From NCBI GenBank assembly GCA_031257655.1, contig JAIROF010000117.1, positions 1 through 11,052 of the forward strand: DNA of 11,052 nucleotides, in the 5' to 3' direction. The notes under the pieces were generated by a model. It worked only from the letters and a program-made list of their open reading frames with translations, had not been told where the DNA came from and searched no databases. A program made the translations under genes and the position numbers. Below are positions 1-8,400 of this stretch, piece after piece (position 1 is the first letter of the stretch; each line of letters opens with the position of its first letter). The stretch comes from Prevotellaceae bacterium. GTDB lineage: Bacteria; Bacteroidota; Bacteroidia; Bacteroidales; UBA932.

Positions 1-543
1 CCGTATGCAATGACCACAACAATTACCAAATCCGGTTACGCCCTTACAAACGGTAATGATTTTGCGTTCATATTTACCGGCAAAACTCCGCAAGGTAATA
101 TCAAAACCATTCCCGCAACCGAAACATTCGAATACGAACTAATCATTTCCTCCTCAACCAAAACCGACAAAACCACCGGTGAATTACTCGACAATATTTC
201 ACTCGGAACAATTACAGTAACACTTTCCCCCGACGGCAAAACCTACACACACACACATCCCCGCAATATACGTAAAATTTTCGTATTTTCCAAGAGCTTA
301 CGATTTTTATTTTCTTTTTTTAGCCCGCCTTTTAACGGAGCAGTGCGCAAAGCTACTTATCAGCATTATGCGCATAATATTTTACGCCGCCGAGCACGTT
401 TTACCTGCACATTACGTAATTTTTTTACTTACACCTTATATAAGCATGTATACGGAGAGGCATTGCTTTCATCTCCGCTCATCCCATCTCCTCCCCTATA
501 CATGTATATCCGGCTACCGGATTTTCAAGAACGCTCTCCCTAA
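1..543 (+). CDS. Partial unidentified protein, C-terminal part, possibly decayed at its 3' end
   Basis: The frame is open from the left edge, so the true start probably lies outside the window; the first internal ATG is at 10. The stop is TAA at 541-543. The first 85 or so codons look genuinely coding: mixed polar and beta-branched residues with stretches such as ISLGTITVTLSPDGKTY suggest a beta-rich, perhaps extracellular, domain. I do not recognise the family. After an (AC)6 tract near 245-256 the translation becomes rich in Phe, Arg and Pro and no longer looks like a protein, and the DNA becomes AT-rich and palindromic. The natural stop may have been lost, or a frameshift at the AC tract may have removed it: reading on in the third frame gives TAA at about 273-275. 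A pseudogene remnant is a fair alternative. The coding signal before 240 is moderately convincing; the annotated end is doubtful. Confidence 0.35.
   Translation, partial: PYAMTTTITKSGYALTNGNDFAFIFTGKTPQGNIKTIPATETFEYELIISSSTKTDKTTGELLDNISLGTITVTLSPDGKTYTHTHPRNIRKIFVFSKSLRFLFSFFSPPFNGAVRKATYQHYAHNILRRRARFTCTLRNFFTYTLYKHVYGEALLSSPLIPSPPLYMYIRLPDFQERSP
365..378. promoter_or_regulatory. Perfect 14-bp palindrome, operator-like
   Basis: ATTATGCGCATAAT is identical to its own reverse complement over all 14 bases and lies in AT-rich DNA 237 bases before the large surface-protein gene. Two shorter perfect palindromes follow at 411-420 (ATTACGTAAT, then a run of T) and 435-444 (CTTATATAAG). Such symmetry suits a dimeric DNA-binding regulator, but no regulator gene is in the window and I cannot name a matching site. 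AT-rich DNA produces short palindromes by chance; a 14-base one is less easily dismissed. Confidence 0.3.
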
Positions 544-556
544 AGAAAGGAGAGCG
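445..556 (+). promoter_or_regulatory. Candidate structured 5' leader with three hairpin elements
   Basis: An outer 8-bp stem pairs CATGTATA (445-452) with TATACATG (497-504). Inside it, CGGAGA (453-458) can pair with TCTCCG (472-477). A compact hairpin follows at 508-522, and then an 8-bp stem pairs CGCTCTCC (532-539) with GGAGAGCG (549-556) across a 9-base loop. GGAGAG occurs at both 454-459 and 549-554, and both copies complement CTCTCC at 534-539, so two mutually exclusive folds are possible. The block ends 58 bases before the ATG at 615, as expected of an attenuator or other RNA control element. It matches no riboswitch class I recognise. No clear Bacteroidota promoter (TAnnTTTG) is visible; TATCCTTTG at 559-567 is only close. 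Confidence 0.35.
508..525 (+). terminator. Weak intrinsic-terminator-like hairpin
   Basis: ATCCGG (508-513), loop CTA, then CCGGAT (517-522) form a perfect 6-bp stem, with a run of four T at 522-525 that overlaps the stem end. The stem is short and the T run is brief. It could end transcription from the left-edge gene or act as the switchable terminator of the leader described for 445-556. Confidence 0.3.
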
Positions 557-614
557 CGTATCCTTTGCATATCAACTATCAATCCCTATCAACAACAATT
601 AAAATCATTATGCT

Positions 615-3600
615 ATGAAAAAAATGTTTAGAAAAGAAGTGAACAGGCTGCGCGCTATGGCCGCGCTAACCTTTGCCGCAACGCTCCTGAGCGCGGGAGC
701 GCAGGCGGCAACGTACTACGTAACCCCCACCGGCGCGGGCGCCGGCGACGGAACGAGCTGGGGCAGCGCCACCGCAAACCTCCAGCAGGCCATTGACAGC
801 TGCGCCGCAAACGGCGGCGGCGAAGTCTGGGTGAAAGCCGGTACCTACAAGCCCTCGGCTACCTTGCAGTGGAAAGACAGCGTGAACGTTTACGGCGGAT
901 TTGCCGGCGCCGAAACCGACAAAAGCCAGCGAAGCACAGACGCTACCCTCACCGTTTTGGATGGCAACGGCGAAAGGCTTATTGCGCAAAAAACACCGCC
1001 GAACTCCGCCATCTTTAAGCGGCAAACAACGTGGAGCGGCCTGACGCTGCAAAATGGCTACAGCACCTACACCGGTGGCATCTACCTCTTCCCCAACATG
1101 ACAATCGACAACGTTATCATTAAAAACTGCGTTGCCACCCACGCGACGGGAAGCTACGGCGGTGGTATCTCTTTCGCAGTTAGCGCCGAAACATCCGATA
1201 CGGCGATAGTAAGGAATTGCAGAATTGTGGGGAATACGGCAGCCTACGGCGGCGGTATCTCCCTGGGATTGGCCAACGCTAACCCCATACAGTCGCACGT
1301 GCTCATAGAGAATACGGAAATTATAAACAACAAGTCGAGCAATCGCGGCGGCGGTATTGACATAGAGCCAAAGGAGGGGTCGACCAAAGAGGTCACTATC
1401 CGAAGCTGCGTTATTGCCAACAACAGCAGCGGCAACTCCGGCGGCGGCATATCGCTGTTTCGCGCCAATGCGAAGATTATAAACACCACCTTTGCCCGCA
1501 ACATCTCCGGAGACTGGGGCGGCGGCGGGCTTTACGCCAACAGCGTGGACTCGCTCACGGTGCTCAACTGCATTTTTTGGAACAACGAGGATGCGCAACA
1601 CGGTACGGGAAGCCATACCATTCTTTCGCAAGGAAGCGCAAGATACTTGGTGGTAAAGAACAGCGCTTTTGCTCCTGCCTTGCAGGTGGGGACAGATGTG
1701 CCGAGCGATACCTCTACCACTATTGCCGTTACGCTATCCGGTAACATAGGCGTTAACGCGGATAACACCGGCAGCGCCTCCGGCGAAAAGTACATTAACT
1801 TTAGCGCGCCGAGCGCCGCCGCCGGGTACGCCGCCAATGACGCAGACAAGCTCAACGCCCGCTGGACGCTTGCGCAAGGCTCGGCGGCCATAGATGCGGG
1901 AGAAGCGGTGCAGGGGCTTGCCACCGATATTGTGGGCAGAAGCCGCCCCGTGGGGAGCAAGTTCGACATGGGCGCCTACGAGTACGCCGAGCCGATTACC
2001 ATTGCCGCCGGAGCAACGGTGAGCGCCGGCTACACTGCCGCCCACGGCGATGTGATATTTGAGGCAAGCGATGCCGCCGGCGCAGGGCAGTGGACGGCTA
2101 CCACGCCGGTAACCAACGGCGCGGTTAAGCTGGTGAGGACGTTTGAAACCAACAAAACCTACGCCATCGGATTTCCGTTTGCCGTAGCCTCTGTGAGCGG
2201 CGCCGACTACGAGCTGAAGTACTACAACGACGAAAATAACCTGTTTGGCCTGGCCTCCGCCGTAGAAGCCGGCAAGGGATACCTCATCAAATTCCCTGCG
2301 CCAAAGGATACCAGCGTAACGGTTACCTTTACCTCCGCGCGCAACCCAGCGCCGGTAACGCCCCCGGCGCTGAGCGGAAGCAAATACGACATCGTACCCA
2401 ACCCCACCCTGCAAAATGCAGCAGGCGTAGCCGGCGCACAGCATTACTACCTGCTCAACAGCGCAACCGGCGCCTTTGGCGCGCCAGCCACCTCTCTTAC
2501 CGGCGAGCTGAAACCCTTTGAGGCTGTTTTGGCAACCGCGGCAACCGCCGATTTGCTCACCCCCGACACAATTGGCAAAGGCAACGCCTCGGCGCCGAGC
2601 GTAACGCTGACCGCCGATAGCGGCATCAGCGTGCTAACGCCGGACAGCATTGCCTATCCCTACCTGACGATAGACCCGTTTGTGGTCACCTTTAAGGTAG
2701 CCGCAGGCTATACCAACGTGAGGGCGATAGTAAGCGCGACCGGCGCAGCCCCCGATACCATTTTGCTTACCCCCGTTGCCGACATTTACACGGTAACGCT
2801 CGGCAGCGCAGCCGGCTCAAGCCTTATTCGCCTTACCGCAGACACCATACGCTCTACGCTGACCCTAAACGCCGGCGAGGGCATTGCTGAGCTAAACCCT
2901 ACAGGCAGCATACAGGTGGGATACTTTGACAACAGCTTATGGTTTACCCTCAAAACCCTCGACGGATACCATACGCCCAGGGTGGCGATAGGTGCTACGT
3001 ACAAAGAGGTGAAGAAAGGCGTAGGCGGAGTGGATACCGTATTTCTTGGCGGCGTAACCGCCAACGCTACGGTGAACATTGCGGCCTTTAGGAACAACAC
3101 CGCGCCGGTGCTGTACGACCTGCAGGTTACCCAAGCCGAAGTCGTTAACGCAACGGGTACTACGGTACAAATTTTGTCTCAGTTCGCAAACTATAACTAT
3201 GTTTACCTGAAATTTGATGTTAAAGATGCCATACAAGGAAGCACCTACGATAAAATAACCTTGAGGTTACAAATGAGCGCTAACGGAACAGTGCAAGCTG
3301 CAAAAAAGTTGATACTTCAATGGGTATCGAACAACAGCAACGGAGGAAATGAAAATACAGATGGTACCACCCCGTGGGATAACAACTTTACATACGCCGG
3401 ACGACCGGTAATTAAGGATGCAGTAAGCATTATAAGTGTGGGCACAACTCCTGGTGTTCTCACTGCTACTGCTATTGAGTTTACCATAGATGATCCCGCA
3501 GTCATTGCTCAAATAAAAAATTCTATTGCGGCAGGTAATACAGAACTCTCATTCAGGATAGATACCCGTGCCGATAACATTGTGATCATGGCATTCGCTT

Positions 3601-5138
3601 ACTCCTCCGAAGGCTCCACCGGCGACATCCCGAATCGTACACCCCAGCTGATATTCAGCAAGCCGGCGTACAGCGTTGCGGTGCGGAACGATGCGCGTAG
3701 CAGCGGTTTGATTACGCTCACCTCTCCGAGCGCCAACGACACGACCTACGTCGTGGAGCACGATTCGTCGCTTGTGCTGAATTTTACGGTGAAGAAAGGG
3801 TACCAGCCTGTGGTGCAAGGCTACGGCAAGCTGACCGGCGCTCCCAGCGCTACGAGCGATACCGCCTACTCCCTCGCCATAGACAAGGCAAAAGCCGACG
3901 ATACCATACGCCTGTCGGCAGATGTTATTCGCTTTAATGTGGACGTAGTAACGCCAAACGGTCACGTTACGGTCATCCAACCCGCCACCGGCCGCAGCCC
4001 CTACAAGGTGGCCAACGATTCGTCGTTTGCCCTCTCGTTCAGGGTAGATGAGGAGTACATCCCCACGGCGACGGTGAGCACCGACCCCACATACCAGCTT
4101 GGCGATACGGCGCCCGGCGGGTACTACACCGTAACCCTGCCGCAGGTAACCACGAACGTTACCGTAACCATAGCGGCCGACCTGTCGGACAGCGTAACGG
4201 TATGGCTGGCTAAGCACGACAGCGTAACGGTTACCTCGCCCACGCTTACGGGCGGTGCGGCCGGCAAAGTGGCGCGTGATTCTTCGTTTACGCTTACCTT
4301 CACGCTTGCCGACGGCTACGATGTGTCGGCGGTAAGGGTCAACGGGGTAGACCGGAGCGGCGAATACTTAGCCGTTGACGGCGAAGGCGTCTACACGTTC
4401 ACCCTGCCGCAGCTGACCGCCAGCGTTTCGGTGGCCATAGAGGTTGGCGTACGGCAGTACGGCGTTGTCCTGATAGCCGGCGAAGGCGTTAGCGTTGTTG
4501 CTCCTGCGGGCGCAAACCCCCACCTCGTAGACCACAACGGCTCGCTCGAGGTGAGGGTGACGATAGCAGCGGGCTACTTTGCGCCCGTTAAGCTCGCGCG
4601 GCGCGACGGCAGCGTCATTACCGCGTCCGAGCCTTCCGGTGGCGGCGGCGAATACGCTGCCACCATCTCCGGCATCACCGCCGCCGATACCGTTAGCATT
4701 ACGGCAGACAACGGCGTGCGCCACATCACCGTGCGCAAGGATGCGCGGGTTACGCTGGTCGACGCTACCGACACGGTGCTGGCGGCAAGGCTCACCGAGC
4801 CGTTTGAGCTGATATTTACGGTGCCCGACGGCTTTACGCCAACCGTAACCCTACAGGGTGAGGGCGGAGGTCAGCTTACCACGCTTCCCACCGGCGCCGG
4901 CAATACCTACTCGGCGCGAATAAGCGCAGTGGGCGCCGATGCAATCCTTGTCATTGCGCTTGCTGCCGCCACCGGCATTGCCGACGTTGACCTCAACGAC
5001 CCGGTGGTATCGGTAACATACTACAGCCTGCAAGGGCGGGAGGTGCGCCAACCGGAGCTTACCGGCGTTTACATCCTGCGCAGGCAGCATCTCTCCGGCC
5101 GAACCTCGGTGGTGAAAAGGCTGGTGAGGGTTGACTGA
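615..5138 (+). CDS. Large secreted modular surface protein: beta-helix, tandem beta-sandwich modules, DNRLRE/CBM96-like domain, sorting-tail-like C-terminus
   Basis: 1507 residues. The signal peptide covers about 1-31 (basic start, hydrophobic core, AGAQA then A32). Residues 33-80 have the YYVTPTG...GTSW...AI...GGGEVWV..GTY pattern that opens many right-handed parallel beta-helix proteins. GGGI-type turns recur about every 30 residues at 182, 212, 245, 276 and 302. The helix section closes near 420-458 with AIDAG...TDI.GR.R...DMGAYEY, common in Bacteroidota beta-helix proteins. Residues 460-655 form a two-part domain (AIGFPF, GYLIKFP, PFEAVLA) that I cannot name. Seven modules of about 85 residues lie near 659-745, 746-826, 1017-1105, 1106-1192, 1193-1279, 1280-1368 and 1369-1452. 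Residues 827-1016 interrupt them with a DNRLRE/CBM96-like domain. The end (YYSLQGREV...GVYILRR...VKRLVRVD) resembles a type IX sorting tail but lacks its usual NP motif. Surface adhesin or polysaccharide-binding protein is inferred; no catalytic site is visible. The start at 615 fits the signal peptide; ATG at 624 is possible. Confidence 0.9.
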   Translation: MKKMFRKEVNRLRAMAALTFAATLLSAGAQAATYYVTPTGAGAGDGTSWGSATANLQQAIDSCAANGGGEVWVKAGTYKPSATLQWKDSVNVYGGFAGAETDKSQRSTDATLTVLDGNGERLIAQKTPPNSAIFKRQTTWSGLTLQNGYSTYTGGIYLFPNMTIDNVIIKNCVATHATGSYGGGISFAVSAETSDTAIVRNCRIVGNTAAYGGGISLGLANANPIQSHVLIENTEIINNKSSNRGGGIDIEPKEGSTKEVTIRSCVIANNSSGNSGGGISLFRANAKIINTTFARNISGDWGGGGLYANSVDSLTVLNCIFWNNEDAQHGTGSHTILSQGSARYLVVKNSAFAPALQVGTDVPSDTSTTIAVTLSGNIGVNADNTGSASGEKYINFSAPSAAAGYAANDADKLNARWTLAQGSAAIDAGEAVQGLATDIVGRSRPVGSKFDMGAYEYAEPITIAAGATVSAGYTAAHGDVIFEASDAAGAGQWTATTPVTNGAVKLVRTFETNKTYAIGFPFAVASVSGADYELKYYNDENNLFGLASAVEAGKGYLIKFPAPKDTSVTVTFTSARNPAPVTPPALSGSKYDIVPNPTLQNAAGVAGAQHYYLLNSATGAFGAPATSLTGELKPFEAVLATAATADLLTPDTIGKGNASAPSVTLTADSGISVLTPDSIAYPYLTIDPFVVTFKVAAGYTNVRAIVSATGAAPDTILLTPVADIYTVTLGSAAGSSLIRLTADTIRSTLTLNAGEGIAELNPTGSIQVGYFDNSLWFTLKTLDGYHTPRVAIGATYKEVKKGVGGVDTVFLGGVTANATVNIAAFRNNTAPVLYDLQVTQAEVVNATGTTVQILSQFANYNYVYLKFDVKDAIQGSTYDKITLRLQMSANGTVQAAKKLILQWVSNNSNGGNENTDGTTPWDNNFTYAGRPVIKDAVSIISVGTTPGVLTATAIEFTIDDPAVIAQIKNSIAAGNTELSFRIDTRADNIVIMAFAYSSEGSTGDIPNRTPQLIFSKPAYSVAVRNDARSSGLITLTSPSANDTTYVVEHDSSLVLNFTVKKGYQPVVQGYGKLTGAPSATSDTAYSLAIDKAKADDTIRLSADVIRFNVDVVTPNGHVTVIQPATGRSPYKVANDSSFALSFRVDEEYIPTATVSTDPTYQLGDTAPGGYYTVTLPQVTTNVTVTIAADLSDSVTVWLAKHDSVTVTSPTLTGGAAGKVARDSSFTLTFTLADGYDVSAVRVNGVDRSGEYLAVDGEGVYTFTLPQLTASVSVAIEVGVRQYGVVLIAGEGVSVVAPAGANPHLVDHNGSLEVRVTIAAGYFAPVKLARRDGSVITASEPSGGGGEYAATISGITAADTVSITADNGVRHITVRKDARVTLVDATDTVLAARLTEPFELIFTVPDGFTPTVTLQGEGGGQLTTLPTGAGNTYSARISAVGADAILVIALAAATGIADVDLNDPVVSVTYYSLQGREVRQPELTGVYILRRQHLSGRTSVVKRLVRVD
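3093..3659 (+). other. DNRLRE/CBM96-like domain inside the surface protein, in a low-GC segment
   Basis: Residues about 827-1016 of the surface protein. The features I match to the DNRLRE/CBM96 family are VYLKFDV near the start, ITLRLQM soon after, TPWDNNFTYAGRP in the middle, then FTIDDPAVI and LSFRI, and a closing SSEG...RTPQLIFS. CBM96 members are known to bind polysaccharides such as alginate; binding here is inference from weak pattern similarity. The domain lies exactly between two beta-sandwich modules. By hand count, 3181-3600 is about 42% GC (176 of 420), against 60% for 3601-3660, 70% for 2581-2640 and 62% for 4321-4380. The reading frame is kept throughout. Confidence 0.5.
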
Positions 5139-5144
5139 GCGGCG

Positions 5145-5242
5145 CCTGAACTCGGATTTTTGGGATTTGAATGGTTAAGATGATTAAGACAAAATCGCCG
5201 CTGTTGTCTGAACTCGGATTTTTGGGATTAAGATGATTAAGA
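5145..5242 (+). repeat. Intergenic repeat, two forward copies
   Basis: Copy A1 (5145-5190) and copy A2 (5206-5242) share CTGAACTCGGATTTTTGGGA, then a TTAAGATGATTAAGA ending; A2 lacks about 9 bases in the middle (TTGAATGG region). They begin just after the stop codon at 5136-5138. Both are imperfect reverse complements of the copies at 5251-5372, so the pair can form the left arms of a nested hairpin that might also end transcription of the surface-protein gene. I see no reading frame here. Confidence 0.75.
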
Positions 5243-5250
5243 AGCGTAGA

Positions 5251-5372
5251 AATCACAGCGCATTCGGCATCAATCATAGTAATCATTCAAATCCCAAAAA
5301 TCAGAGTTCAGACAATCACAGCGCATTCAGCATCAATCATAGTAATCATTCAAATCCCCAAAAATCACAGTT
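5251..5372 (-). repeat. Intergenic repeat, two tandem copies inverted relative to 5145-5242
   Basis: Copy B1 starts at 5251 and copy B2 at 5314, a 63-base period. Both run AATCACAGCGCATTC, then GCATCAATCATAGTAATCAT, then CAAATCCC(C)AAAAATCA. B1 ends in GAGTTCAGAC and B2 in CAGTT. The 3' part of each is an imperfect reverse complement of A1 and A2, giving the order A1-A2-B1-B2 with A2 facing B1 and A1 facing B2. There is no transposase and no coding frame. From memory, AAATCCCAAAAATCA-type elements occur between genes in several bacterial phyla; I cannot verify this here. Confidence 0.75.
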
Positions 5373-5404
5373 AGATTTAGAGTTTACCATTTAAAATTTC
5401 GTTG

Positions 5405-8400
5405 ATGAAGTATATTACGCCTTTTGTCAGGCCTTTTGTAACGCTTGCTGTTGTTTTGTTTTTTGCGCTTTCGGCGCGGTCTCAGCCTGCATCGAAGGCG
5501 GTTACGGGGACGGTGAAAGACGCCGAAGATAAAAAAAATATGGCGGGCGTTGCGGTGCGCATACAAGGCTCCACGGTGGGTACGTTTACCGACAAAAACG
5601 GGCAGTTCTCCATTCAGGCCGCTGAGGGAAACGTGCTCGAATTTTCGATGATGGGCTACAAAGCCTACCGGCATACCGTGCGGAAGGATACGCTTGCGGT
5701 AACCGTGCTGCTTGAGGTGGACGCGGTTTCGCTGGAGGATGTGGTGGTGGAATCCGGCATTATTCAGCGCAACAAGCTCGGATTTACGGGCGCCTACACC
5801 ACCGTTAGCAGCGAGGAGCTGAAGTCGGTGGGCAATACCAACCTTTTGCAGAGCCTCCGATCGCTCGACCCTGGGGTGGCCGTTCTGGACAACAACCTTA
5901 CCGGCTCCAACCCCAACGCCCTGGCTACGATAGAGGTGCGGGGGCAAACCTCCATGAGCATAACCACCCTGCAGGATGAGGCCGCATCCACCAGCAACCA
6001 GCCCCTCTTTATCCTCGACGGGTTTGAATCGACGCTTCAGGAGATTAACGACTTGGACGTAAACCGGGTGGAATCCATTACCATCCTGAAGGACGCCGGC
6101 TCGACCGCCATCTTTGGCGCAAAGGGCGCCAACGGGGTTATTGTGATAGAAACCATTAAGCCAAAGGAGGGGCGAATGTTCGTTACCTACAACGGCGATT
6201 TTCAGCTCGCCGTGCCCGACCTTAGCGTTTACAACATGATGAACGCCGCCGAAAAGCTCGAATTTGAGCGCATAGCCGGCCGGTACAACTACAACGTCAA
6301 CAACGACAGCGAAGACCCCTCTGTCCCCATGCTTGGCAGCTTGGCCGACGGGGCGTCGCAAAAGCGCTACTACGAGCGGCTGGCGCTGGTGCAGTCGGGG
6401 GTTGACACCTACTGGCTGAGCGAGCCGGTGCGCCTGGCTGTTACCAACGGCCACTCCGTCCACGTTTCGGGCGGCGACAAGGCGCTGCTCTTCACCGTGG
6501 GGGTGAACTATAAAAATAACCAGGGCGTGATGAAAGGCTCGGCGCGCAACACCTACGGCGGAAACATCAAGCTGGTGTACCGGGGCGTTAAATCGCTCAA
6601 CATCCAAAACAGCGCCACCTTTTCGGGTACCATTGCCGAGGACGGGGCTTGGGGATCGTTCTCCAGCTTTGTCAACGCAAACCCCTACTACAGCAAAGCG
6701 CCTGTAGACGGCGAAATCCCAAAGTTTCTCGACTCCGAAGGCTCGTCGGCGGCCGTAAACCCCCTCTACAACGCTTCGCTCAACTCAAGAAACGACGGCA
6801 AAGCTCTTAACCTGACCAACAATACTTCGCTGGACTGGAAGATTAACAACCGCTGGCACGTGAAAGGCAGCGTGAGCCTGAGCAGCATTATCACCAGCAA
6901 CGTAAGCTTCATCGACCCGCAGCACTCCTCGTTCGACAATACGACCTACGACAAAAAAGGCAAGTACACGAGCGGAACGATTGACTTCTGGTCTTACCGG
7001 GCCAACCTGTCGGCCAGCTACCTCAAGTCCATCGGCGAGCACAACATCACCATGCAGGGCCGAACGGCCATCGACGAATCCACGAGCGAAAGCGAAACGC
7101 TGGTCGCCGTGGGATTTCCGGCCGGATCGGTCGGCTCGCCCACCAACGCTTTCTCCTACGAGCCTTACCAGCGACCAACGTACTACGAGCGGATAAACAG
7201 AAACGTGAGCTTTCTTGGCGCGTTTAACTACAACTACGGCTACCGCTACCTCTTGGATTTGAGCTACAACCTGGAAGGCTCTACCAACTTTGGCAAAAAC
7301 AAGAAGTTTCAGCCCTTTGGCTCTGTTGGCGTGGGCTGGAATCTTCAGCGCGAGCCTTTTGCCGCAGCGTGGAAGTGGCTCGACGAGCTCAAGCTGAGGT
7401 CGACCTACGGCACCAACGGAAACCAGAACGTAAACGTGGTGACCAACTCCATCTACAGCTACTACGTGGGCAGCAACGTTTTTGGGCAATCGGCCTACCT
7501 TTCGCGCGTGGGCAACCCCGATTTGGAGTGGCAGGTGGTAGAAAAAATTGCGGCGGGGCTGGACGTCAGCGTGCTGAGCAACCGCCTGAAGGTAAACCTT
7601 GACGTTTACCAGAGCTTTACCTCCCCCCTGATAGTGGTGCTCGACCAGCGCCCCTCTACGGGGGTGGACAGCTACCCCGTCAACATGGGATTCTTTAGAA
7701 CCAGAGGCTACGAATTTAAGCTCTACTACAACCTCGTAAACAACGTGGAGAGCGGCACGCTGGTGAACATTAAGGTTACCGGAGCCTACAACCGCAGCAC
7801 CTACGGAGGATTTAACGACGCCTTGGACGACCTGAACGAAGCCTACCGAAGGGAGGACAATTCGCAGCTCTCCCTGAGCTCCCTGCAGCGCTACGAAGAC
7901 GGCAGAAGCCCCTCCGACATCTGGGCGGTGCCATCGCTGGGAATAGACCCGGCCACGGGGCGCGAAATCTTTTTGACCAAAAGCGGCGAGCAATCCTACC
8001 TCTACAACGCCAACGACCGCGTGGTGATGGCCAACTCCCGCCCCCTGCTCGATGGCGTGCTGGGCGCAACGGTGAGGTACAAAAAGTTCGCCCTCTACCT
8101 CAACCTGCGCTACCGCATGGGGGCGTACGCCTACAACTCGGCGCTGTTCAACAAGGTGGAGAATATTTCCCTGGGAAACATTATCTACAACCAGGACAAG
8201 CGGGCGCTCTACGACAGGTGGCAGAACGTGGGCGATGTGGTGGAGTTCAAAAAAATCGGCCTGCAAGACCCTACCCCCGTTTCCTCCCGCTTTATTCAAA
8301 AGCAAAGCTACCTGCGCGGGGAATCGGTGAAGCTGACGTGGAACTTTACCGGCGACCGCTGGCTCAAAGCCCTCCTCCTCCAAGACCTGAGCTTTAGCCT

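Noticed and set aside
559..567. TATCCTTTG as a Bacteroidota -7 promoter element for the gene at 615.
   Set aside because: The consensus is TA, two bases, TTTG; here three bases intervene, and there is no TTTG-type -33 element at the right distance.
368..631. An 87-codon open frame in the surface gene's upstream region, overlapping its start.
   Set aside because: The composition (many Tyr, His, Cys, Arg) is not protein-like, no family is recognisable, and it overlaps the hairpin cluster. A leader peptide cannot be excluded but nothing supports it.
666..1631. Long minus-strand open frames opposite the surface-protein, SusC and SusD genes (also near 5384-6607, 6785-8383 and 8686-9525).
   Set aside because: They mirror strongly coding plus-strand genes with GC-rich third positions, which suppress antisense stops. 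Their translations show no signal peptides or domains.
5251..5372. CRISPR array.
   Set aside because: There are only two tandem copies, they are contiguous without spacers, inverted partners lie next to them, and no cas gene is present.
5145..5372. Insertion sequence.
   Set aside because: Inverted repeats are present but no transposase fits in the 228 bases and no target-site duplication is evident; it is recorded as a non-coding repeat instead.
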